Both the position numbers and the translations under genes were made by a program. From Setoptus koraiensis (taxonomy: Eukaryota > Arthropoda): DNA of 64,000 bases. Positions 60,061 through 64,000 of the stretch are shown here, one piece after another (the stretch's first letter is position 1; each line of letters begins with the position of its first letter). The stretch spans positions 1,550,001 to 1,614,000 of the forward strand of contig CM106586.1 of NCBI GenBank assembly GCA_048013815.1, written 5' to 3'. The notes under the pieces were generated by a model. It made no database searches. It was given only the letters and a program-made list of their open reading frames with translations, and had not been told where the DNA came from.

Positions 60061-62799
60061 TTAGCCATCCAACAGATGGAATTGGCCCAGACTAGCAAGA
60101 CCGGGTGGCCAGTCGGAAAGTAGCGAATCTGTTTGACCAGACGCCGTGCACAAATTTTTCAAGTGAGAAGTGGATGAGGCGGATCTCCTGTGTCCGGCTA
60201 ACTTTGCAGCCGATTCTTTCACTTTGGTTGTGTCGTTAATTGAGGCACGGCGCTGATGACGCGACGATCTTAAGGAATTTTTGTGAAGGCGCTGAAAAAC
60301 CTCGTCGAAATGTCCTGTTGGAAACAATTCGTTTAGTAGAGACTCCATCAGCACAAACACTAGGCGCCTATTAAGTGTTTCATGCTGAAACGTCTCATAC
60401 ACAAGCATCAATCCCTGGCGAGTTGTCTCGGCTCCAATAATCCTCTTCAATTCGTCCGGCAGGCTACACAATATGAGATATTTGGCCGCCACTTGTGTTC
60501 GATATTTCATTTCTTGGTCGCGCTTTGGTCTACTAGTTGCTTGCCGTCCACCAGGCCAAAAAGACTGCTTAAGTATGCTTAGGTAGCCAGCAATAGCACT
60601 GGGCTTCGTCAATTCCTCCACATATTCAACTATTTTTCTATTTATTTTGTCTCCCAGTGTAACGTGCAACAATGTTCTCAGAAATGACATAATCTGCCTA
60701 CGTAACCAAACAGCTTTTGTCTTCAATTCAAACACTTCATCCATGAGTAATAACAAAACTCTCAAAGCAATATTGTCCTCGGTATCTGTATCCAGAGCTG
60801 CCGCCACTTTAGAGTTACATGAATGTTCACTGGTTGCTGGTGAGCTTTCGAATGAACTAGATGAAAACAATCTTGCGCCTAAACTCGCTGTAGAATGAGA
60901 TTTTGTAAGACTCTTGTTGTTGTTTGCTTCGTTTTGAATGACTGGCGGTGCTCTGACCAGACCCAAATCATTGAGTAAATAACTGTAATGGGTACTCTTG
61001 CAGAATGCCTTGTAGTATCTGGCGTCATCGCGCATCATCTGAAATACATACTGTTGAACTTGATGAAACCAGTGCTGATTCACTGGAGCAGTCTTTATCT
61101 TTTTCGCCAATCTATCAATCATATCCTGATCCTTGATATCTATTTTAAAGTTTGCCCTACCTTTGATGTCAAGGTAATTCCTATGAATATCACTAGCTGC
61201 CTCGCGGAGAGCTTCAAGATTTGAAATGGCTCGATGTGAACCCATCTGGGCTCCTTCCAATTGATGTTCTACGGATATCTTGAACCCTTCGACATTCAAA
61301 TAGAAATAAGTTAAGTTTTGAGCGTCGATCGACGACATAAACTCTATGAAGTGAGACAAGGCAATATTGTCCATCATAATGGATGTCAGACTCAATTGAG
61401 GAACTAAATCCAGATCTCGGCTAGATCCTGTTGAATTGCTGTTGCCGTTCACCTGCTCGTTGTATAATTTGAGCTGACTAGTCGCCAGTTTTCTAACACT
61501 GTGATGCGGTGATGATGAGCTTGCTACAATTTTTTGCTCCAGCAACGATTGGACATAAAGCAAGCTGTTGAGTTTTTGTTTGATATCGTGATCATCTTGG
61601 CCTCCAGTGTCTTTGCCTCGTTGCACTACAATTTCACTTTTGACCATATTTAGAACGGCCCTAAGTTCGTCCTCACTCTCGGAATTGCGCAGCACCAATA
61701 TGAAGGTGTCCGTGGAGCCGGCATAGGACTTACACAACCATACAATCATTCTGTTAATGTAATCAGGTTCTGATATGAGATCTAGCAATGGTTTCAAGAT
61801 GACATTAGTCAAGATTGATCTGTTTAGCGCCCTGAGGGGCCGATTCATGAAGCAGTCGATGGGTAGTAACAGATACTGCAAGATATCACAGATGTGATTT
61901 ATGTAATTACTGGAGCCACCCGGAACTTGGCAAACATGATCGCGACATATGGTCTTTTCCATTTGGTATTCATGATCAAAAAAGTGGTCATATAATTTCT
62001 CATTATATTTAGATAACTCCTCTGGAGGGCTACCAATGGGTGGTCTAGTTTCCGCATCGAGCTTATTTTTTGCTAGTCGATAGAGTCGAAGATGTGATGC
62101 AAAATCGTCAACTAATTTAGTTGTAATAAATCCTACAGTGTCTATGGATTTGAGTCGTTTACTGAGTGACCGTATAAAATATTTGATTATGTCATATAGA
62201 TCATGTATAAACTCATTGTCATTTTCAGAGATCAATCTATACCAAGTGAGGATATAATCGCGGAATACAAGTGCCAACAAATCATTTAGTTGTGCATCAA
62301 TAATAGGATCGCCAGTGATAACGGATTTATCATACTTCTCTTCTAGGTGGTTTCTTCTAGATGGCTCATATGATGCTTGAGTGGTATCTTTTGTCGCTTC
62401 GTGAATTCTAATTGTACCCTCGCCAACTCTATAAGACAAACAAGCTTGCTTGTTGGAGGATAGCTTAATTAGGTCTTGATCATCATTTAATGAGTTTTTC
62501 ATCGCCAGAATTCTATCCAACAGGATTTTTCTATCAGTTTGTTGCACATGGTCTATAGTTTGTTCGGCGGTTTTGCGGAGCTTAAGGGGACTAGAATCAA
62601 CCAAAAACCTGGCTGTGCCATTAATTAGTATGTCGGCTTGTTCCGAGATGTAGCGTTTGTTGAAATTGAGACACGCCACAAATGCACAACCGATGCTAAG
62701 GAAGCCACCAAATATTATAACTAGGATCTTGAGATTGATAGTGACTAATATGAAGAGAGCGAGGCCCGAATAAAGCCACATATTTTTGCTGACATCCAT
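60061..62799 (-). CDS. SNX25-like sorting nexin without a visible PX domain
   Basis: A 912-residue intronless frame from ATG 62799. The N-terminus has two hydrophobic helices (about 8-45), as in the ER-anchored PXA-RGS sorting nexins (SNX13/14/19/25; fly Snazarus). The PXA domain spans about 155-345 (DPIIDAQLNDLLALVFRDYI, WYRLISENDNEFIHDLYD). An RGS domain lies at about 470-611 (LSHFIEFMSSIDAQNLTYFY, ending RYYKAFCKSTHYSYLLNDLG). The Nexin_C domain lies at about 675-825 (ELKTKAVWLRRQIMSFLRTL, AAKYLILCSLPDELKRIIGA). Between RGS and Nexin_C are only about 60 Ser/Asn-rich residues where family members have a PX domain of about 110. Such proteins tether ER to lipid droplets or endosomes. The SNX25 choice over SNX13/14 is tentative. 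Confidence 0.8.
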   Translation of the reverse strand: MDVSKNMWLYSGLALFILVTINLKILVIIFGGFLSIGCAFVACLNFNKRYISEQADILINGTARFLVDSSPLKLRKTAEQTIDHVQQTDRKILLDRILAMKNSLNDDQDLIKLSSNKQACLSYRVGEGTIRIHEATKDTTQASYEPSRRNHLEEKYDKSVITGDPIIDAQLNDLLALVFRDYILTWYRLISENDNEFIHDLYDIIKYFIRSLSKRLKSIDTVGFITTKLVDDFASHLRLYRLAKNKLDAETRPPIGSPPEELSKYNEKLYDHFFDHEYQMEKTICRDHVCQVPGGSSNYINHICDILQYLLLPIDCFMNRPLRALNRSILTNVILKPLLDLISEPDYINRMIVWLCKSYAGSTDTFILVLRNSESEDELRAVLNMVKSEIVVQRGKDTGGQDDHDIKQKLNSLLYVQSLLEQKIVASSSSPHHSVRKLATSQLKLYNEQVNGNSNSTGSSRDLDLVPQLSLTSIMMDNIALSHFIEFMSSIDAQNLTYFYLNVEGFKISVEHQLEGAQMGSHRAISNLEALREAASDIHRNYLDIKGRANFKIDIKDQDMIDRLAKKIKTAPVNQHWFHQVQQYVFQMMRDDARYYKAFCKSTHYSYLLNDLGLVRAPPVIQNEANNNKSLTKSHSTASLGARLFSSSSFESSPATSEHSCNSKVAAALDTDTEDNIALRVLLLLMDEVFELKTKAVWLRRQIMSFLRTLLHVTLGDKINRKIVEYVEELTKPSAIAGYLSILKQSFWPGGRQATSRPKRDQEMKYRTQVAAKYLILCSLPDELKRIIGAETTRQGLMLVYETFQHETLNRRLVFVLMESLLNELFPTGHFDEVFQRLHKNSLRSSRHQRRASINDTTKVKESAAKLAGHRRSASSTSHLKNLCTASGQTDSLLSDWPPGLASLGQFHLLDG

Positions 62800-63941
62800 C
62801 TGGTTCTGGGATTTGTTTGCATTTGCTAAGAAGATACATTAGATAAGCATGTGTGCATAATATTATCAATGCGCTGTTGTGGGATGTTAATTGATGTTAA
62901 ATGAACTGTCATTGCTGAAATGTCCAGTCCATGCTGTTTAACGGGCTTAATAATTGGTCCATTGATGAGTCTATGTAAGCGCTAATCGCTTGCCTGTAGT
63001 ATGAGTTAGACGAGCCGCGTCAGTCTTTGTGTTAGTGAGATAGCCAAGCTGGGAAAATATTCGAACGATGGGTACTTTCAAAAGGAGCCTTTTTTCAACA
63101 CATCTTTCGTCAACTAAATAATTATAATTGAATACGATAAAGAGCTTGATGACAACAGTAGTGTTTGGGGATCCGAATAAACACAAAAATAAAGGAAAGT
63201 CAATCAGCTGTTCAGCAGTTTATTTGTGAGTGCGCCGCAAATGCAAGACTCGATGCAACGAACGAAGGGTATATATGCCATATATGCCATAGACAAACAA
63301 TCGGTAAAATAATTGACTTTTCCGCCACAATTGCGAGATTGTTTGTAAAGCAATTGAGTGATCATCATCAGATTATCATCACCTAGGCTACGCGTGTTAA
63401 AACGGATAGACCACAACAGCCATATCTTTGAGAAGCTAATACCACCATCAGCTCGATACTAAACAGAGTGAGTGAGTGAGAGAGAGAGAGAGAGAGGGAG
63501 AGTCATACTACAACTTGTGCAACCACTGCTGTGTTAGTCATACAGCAAACAACAAAATCTACTGATATTGTACTAAACTTGTACAGACAGAAAGTTGATT
63601 TTGTGCCTTCCCCTTTGGCATTGAAGATATAAACAAATATATGCCAGTAAAAGCATTAGATTTATCTAGTAGTAAAGTAAGTATTACAGGGGATAAAAGT
63701 CAGTCAGGAGTGCACACTGGCAGGCAAACAGGCACAGTAATATTACATCGCAATAACACACAATCATATCTACTTGTACTAATAGAGAATATGCCCAAGT
63801 ATAAAAGCATGAATTATTATTAGTAAAAAAAAATTAATAATACTAAAATTACAGTTATTAGTACCTATTATTATTTCTATTAGAATTAGATATTGGAATC
63901 AATTTAACCCGTGATTGACAAACTAACACACACAAATAAAC
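62800..63941. other. Divergent promoter spacer
   Basis: No supported gene. A GA-rich run (GAGTGAGTGAGAGAGAGAGA type) sits at 63466-63501 and AT-rich DNA at 63820-63870. It separates the divergent SNX25-like and CHP-like genes. Confidence 0.5.
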
Positions 63942-64000
63942 ATGGGCAACAAATCCTCCAGTATGCTGCAGGACGATGAGATCCAGCTTATCAGCTCGGA
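63942..64000 (+). CDS. Start of a CHP/calcineurin-B-like EF-hand protein (partial)
   Basis: Nineteen codons starting MGNKSSSMLQDDEIQLISS run off the window. The N-terminal MGNKSS is an N-myristoylation signal, and the L-x-D-x-E-I-x-x-I pattern resembles the first residues of calcineurin B homologous proteins (human CHP1 MGSRASTLLRDEEI, from memory). CHP proteins bind Na+/H+ exchangers and membrane-traffic factors. No EF-hand is in the window, so this rests on a short match. Confidence 0.55.
   Translation, partial: MGNKSSSMLQDDEIQLISS

Overview
The window is eukaryotic genomic DNA, almost certainly from an arthropod. It carries a myoinhibitory-peptide-type neuropeptide precursor, a laminin, a diacylglycerol lipase and a sorting nexin. 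Introns are few and short (104, 137, 138, 102, 206, 138 and 136 bp where junctions could be placed), and several long genes are uninterrupted. CAA/TTG trinucleotide runs and Gln/Asn-rich tracts are frequent. Together these fit an intron-poor chelicerate such as an acariform mite; that placement is inference. No tRNA, rRNA or CRISPR array was found.

Left part (1-39.4 kb), host genes. In order: the 3'-truncated eIF5B GTPase (minus); a DAGL-type lipase in three exons (plus); a decayed coronin copy (minus); a TMEM138-like four-helix membrane protein (plus); the peroxisomal ABC half-transporter ABCD3/PMP70 (minus); a 98-residue unknown protein (minus); two-exon myo-inositol oxygenase (minus); an SLC17-like carrier with a huge acidic first loop and a KRKRR site (plus); a two-exon laminin with LN, six LE modules, a coiled coil and a single LG domain (plus); and a two-exon neuropeptide precursor with one W(X6)Wamide peptide (minus). 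These look like unrelated housekeeping, matrix and signalling genes, with no operon-like logic. The long spacers between them hold AT-rich DNA and microsatellites.

Middle part (about 39.4-52.9 kb), an accessory island of nested repeats. It contains four ~1-kb inverted-repeat elements, a 157-bp tandem-repeat family, a 21-bp minisatellite, a terminal-repeat family in three copies, many perfect hairpins of unrelated sequence, a small Cys/His-rich ORF and an envelope-glycoprotein-like fossil. A 500-base assembly gap lies at 44415-44914. The most unusual signal is that the inverted arms of each ~1-kb element share a short block specific to that copy, set between sequence conserved for each end across copies.

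Right part (52.9-64 kb), host genes. Two tandem paralogous genes (minus) encode secreted or membrane-anchored proteins of a family I do not recognise. They are followed by an uninterrupted SNX25-like sorting nexin (minus) lacking a visible PX domain, and by the first codons of a myristoylated EF-hand protein resembling CHP (plus) running off the window.
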